Assembly (NCBI RefSeq): GCF_030295975.1
Contig: NZ_AP027364.1
Coordinates: 1,736,001-1,800,000, forward strand
DNA: 64,000 bases
Source of the DNA: Thalassotalea atypica
GTDB lineage: Bacteria; Pseudomonadota; Gammaproteobacteria; Enterobacterales; Alteromonadaceae
Direction of reading: 5' to 3'
The notes under the pieces were generated by a model. The model saw only the letters and a list, made by a program, of their open reading frames with translations, ran no database searches and had not been told where the DNA came from. A program made the position numbers and the translations under genes. Every line of letters starts with the position of its first letter. The first letter of the stretch is position 1. Of this stretch, positions 10,054-21,405 are shown piece after piece.

Positions 10054-10698
10054 TTAAACTATCTCGGCTAACAGTTTACTTGGTGTAGAAATAAATAATT
10101 GAAATGCTAACGGCTCATGAAGTAATGCTTCGTCAACGTTATATTCAACAAAACCACTGTGTTCGAAAAAGGTAGCGACTTGCTCCGCTGACATATCTTC
10201 TTTTTCCAAAGATAGTGACTCATAATAGGTTTTTGCCGATTGCTCTTCACAATCTTGTGCATCAACAAACATCTTCATCGGCATCGACAATGCCGTTACT
10301 GATTGAACTTTAGGGTATTTCTTGGCGATTTCTGCAAGCATCAACTTCGCGACACCTTGATTTCTGTACTCTGGCACAACGCTGATTGCTTCAAGCATAA
10401 TGTGGGTTTTAGATTTTTTAATATCTGCTGTTATGTCTAGCGATTTGCACAAGTCAGCAGATAGGTTTTGTCCTTTAAAGTACAAGTTTAATGGCAGTTC
10501 CCAATCTGTCGCTTCGTCATCTGATTCAATTAATGCATAGCTTTTTAATGCATCACGATGTTTATTTAAGGTGATAAGTTCGATTTCTGCTTTAGCGATA
10601 ATTTCGTTATTTTCGTTTAAAACGTTTGCTTCTTGTATTAATTGCCAATCAAATGATGATTTGATTTCTGGTTTGCTAAATTCAATAGTGAAATTCAT
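10054..10698 (-). CDS. GNAT-like acetyltransferase-fold protein
   Basis: A 214-residue protein. The stretch EAISVVPEYRNQGVAKLML at ~103-121 matches the GNAT core strand plus the acetyl-CoA-binding loop (R-x-x-G-x-A). The region before it is not conserved in a way I recognise, and the C-terminal ~60 residues (EEQSAKTYYESL) may shape a substrate pocket. No target can be proposed. It is a single gene, convergent with purC and divergent from the pheS leader. Confidence 0.6.
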   Translation of the reverse strand: MNFTIEFSKPEIKSSFDWQLIQEANVLNENNEIIAKAEIELITLNKHRDALKSYALIESDDEATDWELPLNLYFKGQNLSADLCKSLDITADIKKSKTHIMLEAISVVPEYRNQGVAKLMLAEIAKKYPKVQSVTALSMPMKMFVDAQDCEEQSAKTYYESLSLEKEDMSAEQVATFFEHSGFVEYNVDEALLHEPLAFQLFISTPSKLLAEIV

Positions 10699-10836
10699 TC
10701 TGTATTCAAACTTGCAGCAAATGTGTGCAAATTATGCCTTTCATGTTGGTGGATTTTCGAAATGCACAGCAGCAATAAATACTGCGCTTGTATCGAAGAA
10801 AAAGAGTATTTTATCACCATAGCATACAAACATTGA

Positions 10837-10884
10837 ATGAATTTAGTTCTGAAAGCGCTATTTTTGTTTCTCCAACGTAAATAA
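10837..10884 (+). promoter_or_regulatory. Candidate short leader peptide ahead of pheST
   Basis: A 15-codon frame reads MNLVLKALFLFLQRK and stops 200 bp before pheS. Two Phe and five Leu codons are clustered near the end. In E. coli, pheST is attenuated by the Phe-rich PheM leader peptide; this frame is in the right place but is only weakly Phe-rich and has no good ribosome site, so it is tentative. Confidence 0.3.
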
Positions 10885-11003
10885 AACCGGCTACTTTTAG
10901 TTATTTTTAATCCTGAAAAACTAAAATCATTTCATTAACTATTTTAAACTTGAATTAAAATCAATTCTTTTAGCTAAATCGACGATTTACGCTACATTTC
11001 ATT

Positions 11004-11035
11004 CGGATAATTGTGTAGAATTATCCGCCATTTTT
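11004..11035 (+). terminator. Attenuator-like hairpin in the pheST leader
   Basis: A perfect 9-bp stem CGGATAATT/AATTATCCG with a six-base loop (11004-11027) is followed by a short spacer and five T (11031-11035), 50 bp upstream of pheS. The rest of the 387-bp gap from 10699 holds the weak leader peptide candidate and AT-rich sequence without other clear signals. Confidence 0.6.
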
Positions 11036-11042
11036 GACGTAA

Positions 11043-12065
<1,023 letters not shown>

Positions 12066-12076
12066 GATTTGCCAGC

Positions 12077-14482
12077 ATGAAATTTAGTGAATCATGGTTA
12101 CGTGAGTGGGTTAATCCTGCAAATACATCAGAAGAATTAGCACATCAAATTACAATGGCGGGTCTTGAAGTTGATGGCGTTGACGCTGTTGCTGGCGAGT
12201 TTACCGGTATTGTTGTTGGTGAAGTGGTTGAATGTGGTCAACATCCAGATGCTGATAAATTACAGGTCACAAAAATAAATGTAGGTGATGCCGCGGAAGA
12301 TGGCGAGTTAATCGATATCGTTTGTGGTGCTAAAAACTGTCGTCAAGGCCTCAAAGTGGCTGTTGCGATGGTTGGTGCAGTGCTACCAGGTGATTTCAAA
12401 ATCAAGAAAGCAAAACTACGTGGCCAGCCTTCGTTCGGTATGCTTTGCTCTGAATCTGAAATGGGCATGGCAGAAAGTGCAGATGGCATTATTGAATTGC
12501 CAGCTGATGCGCCAATTGGACAAAATATTCGTGAATACTTAAAGCTTGATGACGTCACCATTGACGTTGATTTAACGGCTAACCGTGGTGACTGTCTTGG
12601 CCTTAAAGGTCTTGCCCGTGAAGTAGGTGTGCTCAACAGCTTAGCGGTAACAGAGCCTACTATAGCCGCTGTTGCGCCAACTATTGATGATGTGCGTGAC
12701 ATTAAACTATCAGCACCTAAGGCGTGTCCGCGTTATTTAGGGCGTGTTGTCAAAGGTATTAACCTTGATGCAGTAACGCCATTATGGATGGTTGAAAAGC
12801 TTCGCCGTTGTGGTGTGCGTTCAATCGACCCTGTGGTGGATGTTACTAACTACGTATTATTAGAGCTTGGTCATCCGATGCATGCATTCGACTTGGCTAA
12901 AATTGATGGTGCGATCGATGTTCGTTTTGCAAATGCTGAAGAAAAACTGACGCTACTTGACGAAAACGAAGTGACATTGTCATCTGAAACCCTTGTTATT
13001 GCAGACGATAGTAAATCATTAGCTATGGCAGGTATTTTTGGTGGCTTATATTCAGGTGTAACGGATGAAACTACAGACATTTTCTTAGAAAGTGCATTTT
13101 TCTCTCCATTGGCTATCTTAGGAAAAGCACGTCAATACGGCTTACATACGGATGCCTCTCACCGTTACGAACGTGGTGTTGATCCACAGTTACAACGTGA
13201 CGCAATGGAAAGAGCAACTCAGTTATTGCTTGATATTGTCGGTGGTCAAGCAGGCCCTATCGTTGAAGCTAAATCTGAAGAACATATCCCAGCGCCAAGA
13301 GAAGTGACGTTACGTCGCTGCATGTTAGACCGCCGCATTGGTTTTCATATCGACGATGAAAAAGTGACTGAGATTCTTACGCGTTTAGGTTTTAGTGTCG
13401 ATTTTGATGCGGATACTTCCTTATGGGCAGTGAATGTACCAGCTTATCGTTTTGATATTTCAATTGAAGTTGATTTAATTGAAGAAGTTGCTCGTATATT
13501 CGGTTACAACAATATTCCTAATGTTTCGCCGGTAGCAAGCTTAACGATGCGCTCTCACAAAGAAAGTGATATCTCAGTGTCAAAACTTCGCAATGTGCTT
13601 GTCAACAAAGGGTATCAAGAAGCAATTACTTACAGTTTTGTTGACCCGAAAGTTCAAGAGCTATTGCACCCAAACCGTGAAGTAATGACGTTACCTCATC
13701 CGATTTCTTCAGAAATGTCGGTAATGCGTTTGAGCTTGTGGACAGGTTTACTACAATCAGTATGTTATAATCAAAATCGTCAACAGTCGCGTGTTCGATT
13801 ATTTGAAACGGGGCTACGCTTTGTACCTGATGAAAGCGCAGAAAATGGCGTTCGTCAGGACATGATGATTGGCGGTGTTATCACTGGTACGCGTAATGAA
13901 GAACATTGGCAGTTAGATAATGGTGCTGCAGACTTTTACGATGCAAAAGGTGATGTTGAAGCATTGTTAGCATTAACTGCGAATCAATCTGCATACACCT
14001 TTTCAAAAGCTGAAATCGATGCATTGCACCCTGGACAAACGGCAGCAATCTACAAAGGTGAAACCTTAGTGGGGTATGTTGGTGCGTTACATCCTGAATT
14101 AGAAAGAAAAATTGGACTAAACGGTCGTACTTTAGTTTTCGAACTTTCTTTGGCTGAAGTTTTAACTCAAAATATCCCTGCAGCTAGCGATATATCTCGT
14201 TTTCCTGCAAATAGACGTGATATTGCAGTTGTTGTTGGAGAACAAGTCGAAGCAAAAAAAGTGTTACAACTCATTGAAAAGGTTGGCGGAAATTATTTAA
14301 TTGATCTAAACTTGTTCGATGTATACCAAGGTAAAGGTATCGAGCCTGGATTCAAGAGTTTGGCTATCGCAATGACGTTACAAGACGTTGAGAAGACTCT
14401 GGAAGAAAAAGACATTAACGAAGTCGTTAATCGTGTGGTCGATACGTTAAAAGACGAATTAGATGCATCACTGAGGGATTAA
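12077..14482 (+). CDS. pheT: Phenylalanyl-tRNA synthetase beta subunit
   Basis: An 801-residue subunit, normal length for gammaproteobacteria. The domain order is an N-terminal tRNA-binding OB-fold (~40-150, with [15 protein letters not shown]), the B3/B4 domain that edits Tyr-tRNA-Phe (~210-385), the B5 domain (~400-480), a catalytic-like core (~480-690) and a C-terminal ferredoxin-fold anticodon-binding domain ([14 protein letters not shown]). It is translated between pheS and ihfA in one operon; the stop is 3 bp before the ihfA start. Confidence 0.97.
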   Translation: MKFSESWLREWVNPANTSEELAHQITMAGLEVDGVDAVAGEFTGIVVGEVVECGQHPDADKLQVTKINVGDAAEDGELIDIVCGAKNCRQGLKVAVAMVGAVLPGDFKIKKAKLRGQPSFGMLCSESEMGMAESADGIIELPADAPIGQNIREYLKLDDVTIDVDLTANRGDCLGLKGLAREVGVLNSLAVTEPTIAAVAPTIDDVRDIKLSAPKACPRYLGRVVKGINLDAVTPLWMVEKLRRCGVRSIDPVVDVTNYVLLELGHPMHAFDLAKIDGAIDVRFANAEEKLTLLDENEVTLSSETLVIADDSKSLAMAGIFGGLYSGVTDETTDIFLESAFFSPLAILGKARQYGLHTDASHRYERGVDPQLQRDAMERATQLLLDIVGGQAGPIVEAKSEEHIPAPREVTLRRCMLDRRIGFHIDDEKVTEILTRLGFSVDFDADTSLWAVNVPAYRFDISIEVDLIEEVARIFGYNNIPNVSPVASLTMRSHKESDISVSKLRNVLVNKGYQEAITYSFVDPKVQELLHPNREVMTLPHPISSEMSVMRLSLWTGLLQSVCYNQNRQQSRVRLFETGLRFVPDESAENGVRQDMMIGGVITGTRNEEHWQLDNGAADFYDAKGDVEALLALTANQSAYTFSKAEIDALHPGQTAAIYKGETLVGYVGALHPELERKIGLNGRTLVFELSLAEVLTQNIPAASDISRFPANRRDIAVVVGEQVEAKKVLQLIEKVGGNYLIDLNLFDVYQGKGIEPGFKSLAIAMTLQDVEKTLEEKDINEVVNRVVDTLKDELDASLRD

Positions 14483-14485
14483 GCT

Positions 14486-14776
14486 ATGGCGCTAACCAAA
14501 GCAGAAGTCGCAGAACACTTGTATGAAAAGGTTGGATTAAGTAAGCGCGACGCCAAAGAAATGGTTGAAGTGTTTTTTGAAGAAATCCGTGCAACACTTG
14601 AAAATGGCGAACAGGTAAAACTGTCTGGCTTCGGTAACTTTGATCTTCGAGTGAAAAGTGAAAGACCTGGTCGTAACCCTAAAACGGGTGAAGACATTCC
14701 AATTTCTGCGCGCAAGGTCGTGACCTTTAGACCTGGCCAGAAACTAAAAAGCCGTGTTGAAAACGGCAACGGTTAG
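14486..14776 (+). CDS. ihfA: Integration host factor alpha subunit
   Basis: A 96-residue HU/IHF-family protein that bends DNA as a heterodimer with IhfB. The starting [15 protein letters not shown], the LSGFGNF motif and the DNA-intercalating arm [12 protein letters not shown] are all present. It is the last gene of pheS-pheT-ihfA, as in E. coli, with 3 bp to pheT and a terminator behind it. Confidence 0.96.
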   Translation: MALTKAEVAEHLYEKVGLSKRDAKEMVEVFFEEIRATLENGEQVKLSGFGNFDLRVKSERPGRNPKTGEDIPISARKVVTFRPGQKLKSRVENGNG

Positions 14777-14787
14777 CAAGTTATAAT

Positions 14788-14815
14788 AAGGCTGCATTTT
14801 CATGTGGCCTTTTTT
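14788..14815 (+). terminator. Terminator after ihfA
   Basis: A stem AAGGCTGCA/TGTGGCCTT (two G-T wobbles) is followed by six T. Directly after it a second perfect inverted repeat, CGATAAGT/ACTTATCG at 14818-14838, could form a back-up hairpin. Confidence 0.75.
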
Positions 14816-14924
14816 ATCGATAAGTTAATGACTTATCGTTGCTAACATAGATAAACGTGTAGAAATCAGTACTTCTTCTCCTTTATTATCTGTTCATTGC
14901 GCTGCTAAGATAATCGCACATTTC

Positions 14925-15452
14925 TCAATGCCTCCCTTCTTGATAATAAAACTTACTGCTCTTAGCACTAAGTAGTGCTATGAACGCCCTTGGGATCAAA
15001 ATAATAAAAGAAGCAAATAAAGCCCCTGTAAGTAGTGCATCAATCGTCAAGGGAACTGCTAGCTGATAATGCTGCGCGGTTAGTTGAGCAGACTCGAGAT
15101 CGAGGTGCACAATGAAATAATACAGCTTTTCCATATAAGGGACTTCAGTGAGTTGCGATAATTGCTCTGACAGTAAGGCTATGCGATCGATTAATTCAGA
15201 AACGACTATGCCGGTTTGTTTAATCGCTGGATCAGCATTGTTCGTGTAACGCTCAACAAGCACTTGTAAGTCGCCATTAAAGTGGTTGTTTGCCACTGAT
15301 TGGAATTTGCTTAGATGAAATTGTGCTTCCGCTAATTTTCCGTTAATCATTTGGGTATATTGCTGAATAAATTCTGGCAACTGCACACCAACAATAAAGC
15401 TGAGTGTGAACCCGGCATGATCAATACTACTAACAAAAAACTTTCTAATCAT
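14925..15452 (-). CDS. DUF2937-family membrane protein
   Basis: A 175-residue protein with a hydrophobic segment near the N-terminus (HAGFTLSFIVGVQLPEFI) and a C-terminal one at ~140-160 (LTGALFASFIILIPRAFIAL), with a helical polar region between. This matches DUF2937 proteins, which have no assigned function. It is a single gene, divergent from azoR with ~100 bp between. Confidence 0.65.
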   Translation of the reverse strand: MIRKFFVSSIDHAGFTLSFIVGVQLPEFIQQYTQMINGKLAEAQFHLSKFQSVANNHFNGDLQVLVERYTNNADPAIKQTGIVVSELIDRIALLSEQLSQLTEVPYMEKLYYFIVHLDLESAQLTAQHYQLAVPLTIDALLTGALFASFIILIPRAFIALLSAKSSKFYYQEGRH

Positions 15453-15552
15453 ATTTTTATTTCTAATAATTCGAACGGTTAATCCAATTAATTGTGTTTT
15501 ATTTCATAAAAAAAGAACGTTAAACTGCTTTCATCAAGTTAAGGAGACGATT

Positions 15553-16155
15553 ATGTCAAACGTTCTAATTTTAAATAGTGGCTTAAATGGCGCACAAAGT
15601 AATTCAAACAAGCTAACTTCATTATATGAAAATATGCGAAAAACACACCATTTGGACGATAACTATACGGTTCGTGATTTAAACGAACAAGCGTTACCTC
15701 ATTTATCTCAACAAGAAATGGGGGCCTGGATGACTGCTCCTGAAGACAGAACGCCAGAACAGCAGACGTTGGCACGCATCTCAGATGAATTAATTAATGA
15801 GATAAAAGCCCATGACACCATTGTAATTGGTATGCCAATGTACAATATGGGTATACCTTCAACCTTTAAAGCGTATATTGATCGTATTGCCAGAGCTGGA
15901 GTCACTTTTACATACACTGAAAATGGACCTGAAGGCTTGGTGAAAAATAAGCGTGTGATCGTATTAGCCGCAAGAGGTGGTCAATATCAAGGTACGCCAT
16001 TCGATACACAAACAAGTTACATTAAAAACATATTTGGCTTGATAGGTATAACTGATGTTGAGTTCGTTTACGCAGAAGGTTTAAATATGGGAGAACAGGT
16101 TGCAGAGCAAGCTTGGCAAACTGCGTCGGAGCAATTAACAGCAACTTTTAATTAA
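15553..16155 (+). CDS. azoR: FMN-dependent NADH:quinone/azo oxidoreductase
   Basis: A 200-residue flavodoxin-fold reductase. Characteristic motifs are the FMN phosphate loop near residues 8-18 (NSGLNGAQSNSNKL), GMPMYNMGIPSTFKAYID at ~94-111 and AARGGQY at ~139-145. It reduces quinones and azo compounds by two electrons and is usually linked to thiol or electrophile stress. ATG 15553 follows AAGGAGA at a good spacing. It is a single gene. Confidence 0.92.
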   Translation: MSNVLILNSGLNGAQSNSNKLTSLYENMRKTHHLDDNYTVRDLNEQALPHLSQQEMGAWMTAPEDRTPEQQTLARISDELINEIKAHDTIVIGMPMYNMGIPSTFKAYIDRIARAGVTFTYTENGPEGLVKNKRVIVLAARGGQYQGTPFDTQTSYIKNIFGLIGITDVEFVYAEGLNMGEQVAEQAWQTASEQLTATFN

Positions 16156-16194
16156 TTGGATTGGGGCGAGTTTAACACATCATGCAACTGTAAA

Positions 16195-17646
16195 TCATTT
16201 TCGCTTTGAAAGTGTAGATAAACACATACTCAGGTGCTGAACAAGAAAGGTAAATCTTGAAAAGTCAGCGTCTGAGATATTCTCTTGTGTATCATAGTTA
16301 TTGGCTGTGATTAGACCTATCGCATTGTTATCAATCATTACTGGAGCAATTGCCATCTTTCCTTCGTTTAGCATAGTGACTACCTGTGGCGTAACAAATT
16401 TTTGAATAGCTTTATCTTCTCGGTTGTTGATCAGTAATGGTTGCCGTTCTTTTAATACACGGTCAAATAAAAAACTGGCGCGTTCTATAATTATCGTATT
16501 GTCATGCTGATAGTCGGTGCCGAATTGATCAAAAGAGGTTCGTAGCTTTAATTCACTTTTGGCGGTAGCTAACAGGTAAAAAGAGCATAAATCTAAGTTT
16601 AAAATCGCAGCAGTATTTTTAAGGGTGTATTCTAAAAACTCATTAATGTCAGAACTTGTTAACGTCAAATTGCTTAAGTGCTGCATTACATTTAATTGTG
16701 CCATATCTTGATTAACTCTAGTCGGCGTTTTTGTATTGTAATTTGCTTGAAAATCTCCACCTTTAGGTAAGTCCTTTATATATTCATTGAGCATTTGAGC
16801 ACCGTATGAATCCAGCAACTCCATTGATTTTTCACGGGTCTGATTAATCCTGTGCCTAAGCTGTCGTTCGTTTACTTCAAGTAGCGAAGAAACTTCACCG
16901 ATGACTCTGTCGAACTCTGCTTGTGAGGGCGGCATGTCGATATAGGATGCTAGTTTATCAGAGAGGTCTATGATTTTTATTTCTATTGTTCGACTATCAG
17001 GGCTATCAAGGGACTTAATTAATAGATCCCCCAAATTCCAGTGCCGAGCAAGCCCTAAACTGAGATCGTTTAGGCTCATTCCTATAAGCTTTTTACTTTG
17101 TTGTTCGAATTCTTTTTTGGATAACACAGCAAGTTCTGCGAGTGGAGATTTTAATTCAGCACCCACACACCAAAACGCCGTTTCACCTATTCGATGAAGC
17201 ATCGAGGCCAAGTAGACTTCTTCACGAGTATCATCGTCATAATCTGGCATCATCATTTTGGCGAGTTGACCAGCATAAAAGGACGAAGCCATAGAACGTT
17301 TTATTTTTTCGTAAACTTCAAATTCTAGGTGTTCATTTTTCAAAAGGCTTTCAATGACCTTGGACGTTAGACAAATGTTCTTAACGGCTTGAATGCCGAG
17401 CACAACGGTTGCCCTTGAAACCGTGGTCACAGGAGCGACACCGATGCGAGATGCACTATTAGCAACCTTTAAAAGGCACGAAGAAAGCGCTTGGTCGTGG
17501 AGTATTGCTTTACTAAGTCTAGGCAAAGAGGAGACATCGTCATTACTAAATTTTTGTAACAGGCGAGCAGTGGAAGTCAGCGCAGGAAGTTCGTTATGAA
17601 CGATAAAATCAATCCACTGTTCTCGTTTTCTTTTTTGAGTTTCCAT
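16195..17646 (-). CDS. HDOD-domain signalling protein with C-terminal GAF domain
   Basis: About 483 residues. An HDOD domain occupies ~1-270, recognised from SLPRLSKAILHDQALSS, LKVANSAS and VLGIQAVKN. A GAF-like domain lies at ~310-475, ending MAIAPVMIDNNAIGLITANN. HDOD proteins are HD-fold relatives, often without phosphohydrolase activity, that act as scaffolds in signalling. I prefer ATG 17646 (METQKRK), with GAAGG upstream, over ATG 17670, which has no ribosome site. The signal sensed is unknown. Confidence 0.78.
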   Translation of the reverse strand: METQKRKREQWIDFIVHNELPALTSTARLLQKFSNDDVSSLPRLSKAILHDQALSSCLLKVANSASRIGVAPVTTVSRATVVLGIQAVKNICLTSKVIESLLKNEHLEFEVYEKIKRSMASSFYAGQLAKMMMPDYDDDTREEVYLASMLHRIGETAFWCVGAELKSPLAELAVLSKKEFEQQSKKLIGMSLNDLSLGLARHWNLGDLLIKSLDSPDSRTIEIKIIDLSDKLASYIDMPPSQAEFDRVIGEVSSLLEVNERQLRHRINQTREKSMELLDSYGAQMLNEYIKDLPKGGDFQANYNTKTPTRVNQDMAQLNVMQHLSNLTLTSSDINEFLEYTLKNTAAILNLDLCSFYLLATAKSELKLRTSFDQFGTDYQHDNTIIIERASFLFDRVLKERQPLLINNREDKAIQKFVTPQVVTMLNEGKMAIAPVMIDNNAIGLITANNYDTQENISDADFSRFTFLVQHLSMCLSTLSKRK

Positions 17647-17772
17647 TACAAACCTTCGACCTTTTATCATCGAAATTAACGATAAATCGTTAATGTATAT
17701 ATATGTTTGTAACGTGTAACTCGAATTTTTGCAAACCGTGGATTGAATAAATGATTAATCAGTAAAGATATT

Positions 17773-18429
17773 TTACTCGTATGCAATAGGGTCAGTGACG
17801 TTATTTTTCTCGAATGCTTCTAATCTTTCCTGGCATGCACCACATTTACCACAAGCCCGATCTCGCCCGTTATAACAGGTCCACGTTTGGCTGTAGTCCA
17901 AGTTCATTTTCAGTCCGTCGGTCAAAATATCGACTTTAGAGTCGTGCAAGTAAGGGCTGAATATATCTATAGGCTCATAGTTGGCGATCTGACACACATC
18001 ATTCATTTTCATGACGAACTCTGGACGACAATCAGGGTAAATTGCATGATCGCCTGAATGTGCGCCGTAATATACTTGGCTGGCTTGAACAGAGACTGCA
18101 TAGCCAACTGCAAGTGATAATAAGATCATGTTACGGTTAGGTACCACGGTAGATTTCATATTATCTGCTTCATAATGGCCTTCAGGGATATCGATATCAT
18201 CAGTTAAAGACGAACCGGCAAGGAGCTGATTTATTGCAGTAATGTCGATAATTTTATGATGAACATTGAGTTTTTTACAAACACTGGCGGCGCACTCTAA
18301 CTCTTTTACATGTTTTTGACCGTAATCAAAAGACAGGGCATACACTTCCTTTCCGTCGGTTAATGCGCGATTTAAAACCGTGAACGAATCCATGCCGCCA
18401 GAATATATTACAACAACTTTTTCAGTCAT
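17773..18429 (-). CDS. queC: 7-cyano-7-deazaguanine synthase
   Basis: A 218-residue enzyme that converts CDG to preQ0 in queuosine synthesis with ATP and ammonia. The N-terminal PP-loop motif [13 protein letters not shown] and the C-terminal zinc site [18 protein letters not shown] (four Cys) are complete. It is divergent from queE with ~90 bp between starts, placing two steps of the pathway under one shared control region. Confidence 0.96.
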   Translation of the reverse strand: MTEKVVVIYSGGMDSFTVLNRALTDGKEVYALSFDYGQKHVKELECAASVCKKLNVHHKIIDITAINQLLAGSSLTDDIDIPEGHYEADNMKSTVVPNRNMILLSLAVGYAVSVQASQVYYGAHSGDHAIYPDCRPEFVMKMNDVCQIANYEPIDIFSPYLHDSKVDILTDGLKMNLDYSQTWTCYNGRDRACGKCGACQERLEAFEKNNVTDPIAYE

Positions 18430-18518
18430 TTCGTTTGTCTCTTAGGGTATAATCAATTATTCCGTTAATTTTACTGTACTAACCTTTGACAATAAAGGGC
18501 TTTGGTCATAGCAGAACA

Positions 18519-19196
18519 ATGATGTCGATCACTTATAAAATCAATGAATTATTTGAGACTCTCCAAGGAGAAGGCTCTTTTACTGGGCAACCGTCCATTT
18601 TTATCCGTTTGCAGGAATGTCCTGTTGGCTGTTCTTGGTGTGATACCAAACACACATGGGAAGTTAAACCTGAGTTAAAAATCGAAATAAACGATTTGCT
18701 GGCGCAAAACGAAGAGACTGAATGCTGGAGCGAGTTGAACGCAGAACAAATTATTACGCTTTTTAAAAAGCAGGAATTTAACGCTAAGCATGTGGTTATT
18801 ACCGGTGGAGAGCCTTGCATGTATGATCTCAAACCACTGTGTCAGGCACTGGAGTTGCAAGGGTTTAGTTGCCAAATTGAAACTTCAGGCACGTTTGAAA
18901 TAAAAACGACTGATAATTGTTGGGTGACGGTTTCACCGAAAGTGAACATGAAGGGCGGCTATCCAATTTTGGCGAGTGCGATGGCCCGAGCTAACGAAAT
19001 TAAACATCCTGTGGCCACAGAGCAACATGTTGATGACTTAAAAGCTTTGCTGGCCAAGTTTAATGTCACAGACAAACAAGTATATTTACAACCGATCAGC
19101 CAAAAGCAACGAGCGACAGAATTGGCCATTCGCACCTGTATAGAAAACGACTGGCGCTTATCGGTACAAGTTCATAAATATATTGGCATAGAATAG
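18519..19196 (+). CDS. queE: 7-carboxy-7-deazaguanine synthase (radical SAM)
   Basis: About 225 residues. QueE rearranges CPH4 to CDG using a [4Fe-4S] cluster and SAM. The cluster motif is CPVGCSWC (C-x3-C-x2-C), and VVITGGEPCMYDL is the SAM-binding strand. Two adjacent ATG codons (18519, 18522) fit the family N-terminus (SITYKINELFETLQGEG). A TTG at 18486 would add unconserved residues and overlaps a TTGACA that looks more like a promoter element. Confidence 0.94.
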   Translation: MMSITYKINELFETLQGEGSFTGQPSIFIRLQECPVGCSWCDTKHTWEVKPELKIEINDLLAQNEETECWSELNAEQIITLFKKQEFNAKHVVITGGEPCMYDLKPLCQALELQGFSCQIETSGTFEIKTTDNCWVTVSPKVNMKGGYPILASAMARANEIKHPVATEQHVDDLKALLAKFNVTDKQVYLQPISQKQRATELAIRTCIENDWRLSVQVHKYIGIE

Positions 19197-19208
19197 GCCT
19201 AAATCACA

Positions 19209-21401
19209 CTAATCTTGAAGAGGCAGCCGTATGATTATTTTTACCCCTGAATGTTCACGGCTTGACGTATCTTTTGTATTAACATCAAAGCCTGTCGATA
19301 TCTCACTATAGTTCTCGGCAGTAATAGTGCCATGGTGATATTCACAAATTAGACGTGCGATAAATAATCCTAATCCTAAGTGAGGCTGCTGTTGCTGTTC
19401 ATTGGTTCGCACTGATACCATAGAATCAAACAATTTTCCTTGCATTTGCTCAGGCAATAATTGTCCTCGATTAGCAATGCTGATGCTGATGTCATTTTTT
19501 ACGCGAATAACATCAATATTGATTTTCTTATCTTCGCTAAAATCGACTGCATTACTGATAATTTTATCTAGCAATTGGGCGAAATGTTCAGGCGAACCAT
19601 TTATTTTTTGTGGCTGCTCAGCAATGGTTAATTGGAATTGAAAGTCAGGATGAATCTGCTGGTACCCTCCAATACAACCAGCAATCACCTGGGTTAGATC
19701 AAACGCGACAGGATCGGTAGATTGTAGCATCTGCTCTATTCTTGTTGCTTCTGACATGCTGGTGAGAATGTAATTTAAACGTTCTATCCCTGACTGTGCT
19801 CTGTCAATATAGGCCTTGGCAGACTCATCAATGTTTTGCATAGTCAAATTTTCGAGCGAGGTACGTACTACCGCTATAGGGGTACGTAATTCATGAGATA
19901 GCCGAGATGACATGTTTTCAAGGTAATGGTTATATTGGCTTAAACGACTGACTGCTGTTGAAAAGCTTCGTGATAAATCACCAATTTCATCGTTTGCTTT
20001 AACTTCCTCTAGGTCATGCTTAATGCGACCATGTTCATCAATAGCAAGCTCTGCTTGGTTTCTTAATTTTCGGATCCGATTTGAAATACGCGAGGCGAAT
20101 AAGAAAAATGCCACAGTACCTAATGATAATATCGCCAAAATAGAGGTAAATAATTTTTCCAAGGCACGATTTCTTAGGGTGCGAATACCGTTAGTGGTTT
20201 CTTCAACAATCACCGCACCCATCACGTCGTCTTCGATGAAAATAGGGTAGGCGGCAGACAGCACCAATGCTTGTTGATCGGTAGTCAACCGCCACTGAGA
20301 GTCCGCTGTTCCGTTTAACGCTGTTTCAATATGCTTGCCCGTTAAATTACTACGATCATAAAGTTTATCTACAAATGCCTTAGGTGGCCTAGTCAAAAAT
20401 TTATAATAAATAGGGTGTAGGTAGTCTCGTTCAAGCTTGCTCAAGAAGCTTTCGTTTTTATCACTAATACTGGTGTTACGCCATACGCCACTGGCTTGTT
20501 GTAAGTCGCCTGCACTGGCTAGTACACGCTGGTGTTGGTCAACCACCCAAATACTAGAGTAGGTATAGCTCATGCCTTTAACAATACGTTCAATTTCTGG
20601 TGAAGGCACAACAATGGTACCGAGTGCGTCAACATCATTGGTATCAGCAGAGCCAGTAATGGACTCAATGTCACCATTTTCATGGTCAACATCACTGAGG
20701 CTAAAAGCAATTTTATCACCGAGCATGGAAAGTGGCAGACGCATCTCAATATTGTAGCCGTGTGGCGTAAGCTGCCATGTTCCTTGAATTTGTGGCGTTG
20801 CCTCCGGAATATTATTTGCTATGTTTGTCATTCGAAAAGCATCAAGCCAGCCAGGCTGCTTATTACTGATTACGTATTGATGAAAGACATTGTCGTTGTC
20901 AGTTAAGCTGAGCGTTAAGTGGTCATTTTTGAAAATTGAACGGGTATTTTTGCCGCGAAAAATGCTTTGATTGTCATTAACTTGAAAGAATAAGTACAAA
21001 TATTTGTCAAACTTACCTACGGCACCAGTAAAGCTTAATGAATGGGGAACCACGCTATAAGATGCGATTGTATTTTTAACGTCATACAAATGTGCTCGTT
21101 CGATGAATTCCGGCCAATCATCGGGCTTACCGTCAAGCTGTAATGGGCGCTTAAATTCGAAACCGTAGAGGTCTTTGCCTTTTTCTACATTAGGTAAAAA
21201 GCTGGCTTGATTATTAAATAGGTTAGGACGCTCGTGCAATGCTGTTGCTAGAGCTCTTGCAGTACCAACGAGTGTTTGCTCTTGGCCAAAGCGCAAGTAT
21301 TTCTCCATCTCCCATACATATTGATAACCCAGCCAAGGGATGGAAAAAAGAAACGAAGATAGTAGTAACAGCTTAGTGCGCAAGCCTATTCTAATGTTCA
21401 C
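19209..21401 (-). CDS. pdsS: Histidine kinase of the proteobacterial dedicated sortase system
   Basis: About 730 residues. One N-terminal membrane segment (~6-26) leads into a long periplasmic region with a CBM9-like piece (LQLDGKPDDWPEF). A second membrane segment (~LEKLFTSILAILSLGTVAFF), a HAMP-like linker, HisKA with SHELRTPIAVV and an HATPase_c domain (NAVDFSEDKK, GLGLFIARL) follow. This layout fits the PdsS family. I propose GTG 21401, just after the pdsR stop; the longer frame to 21467 would overlap pdsR by 62 bp. It is co-transcribed with pdsR, and no sortase gene is adjacent. Confidence 0.82.
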   Translation of the reverse strand: MNIRIGLRTKLLLLSSFLFSIPWLGYQYVWEMEKYLRFGQEQTLVGTARALATALHERPNLFNNQASFLPNVEKGKDLYGFEFKRPLQLDGKPDDWPEFIERAHLYDVKNTIASYSVVPHSLSFTGAVGKFDKYLYLFFQVNDNQSIFRGKNTRSIFKNDHLTLSLTDNDNVFHQYVISNKQPGWLDAFRMTNIANNIPEATPQIQGTWQLTPHGYNIEMRLPLSMLGDKIAFSLSDVDHENGDIESITGSADTNDVDALGTIVVPSPEIERIVKGMSYTYSSIWVVDQHQRVLASAGDLQQASGVWRNTSISDKNESFLSKLERDYLHPIYYKFLTRPPKAFVDKLYDRSNLTGKHIETALNGTADSQWRLTTDQQALVLSAAYPIFIEDDVMGAVIVEETTNGIRTLRNRALEKLFTSILAILSLGTVAFFLFASRISNRIRKLRNQAELAIDEHGRIKHDLEEVKANDEIGDLSRSFSTAVSRLSQYNHYLENMSSRLSHELRTPIAVVRTSLENLTMQNIDESAKAYIDRAQSGIERLNYILTSMSEATRIEQMLQSTDPVAFDLTQVIAGCIGGYQQIHPDFQFQLTIAEQPQKINGSPEHFAQLLDKIISNAVDFSEDKKINIDVIRVKNDISISIANRGQLLPEQMQGKLFDSMVSVRTNEQQQQPHLGLGLFIARLICEYHHGTITAENYSEISTGFDVNTKDTSSREHSGVKIIIRLPLQD

Positions 21402-21405
21402 CAAA

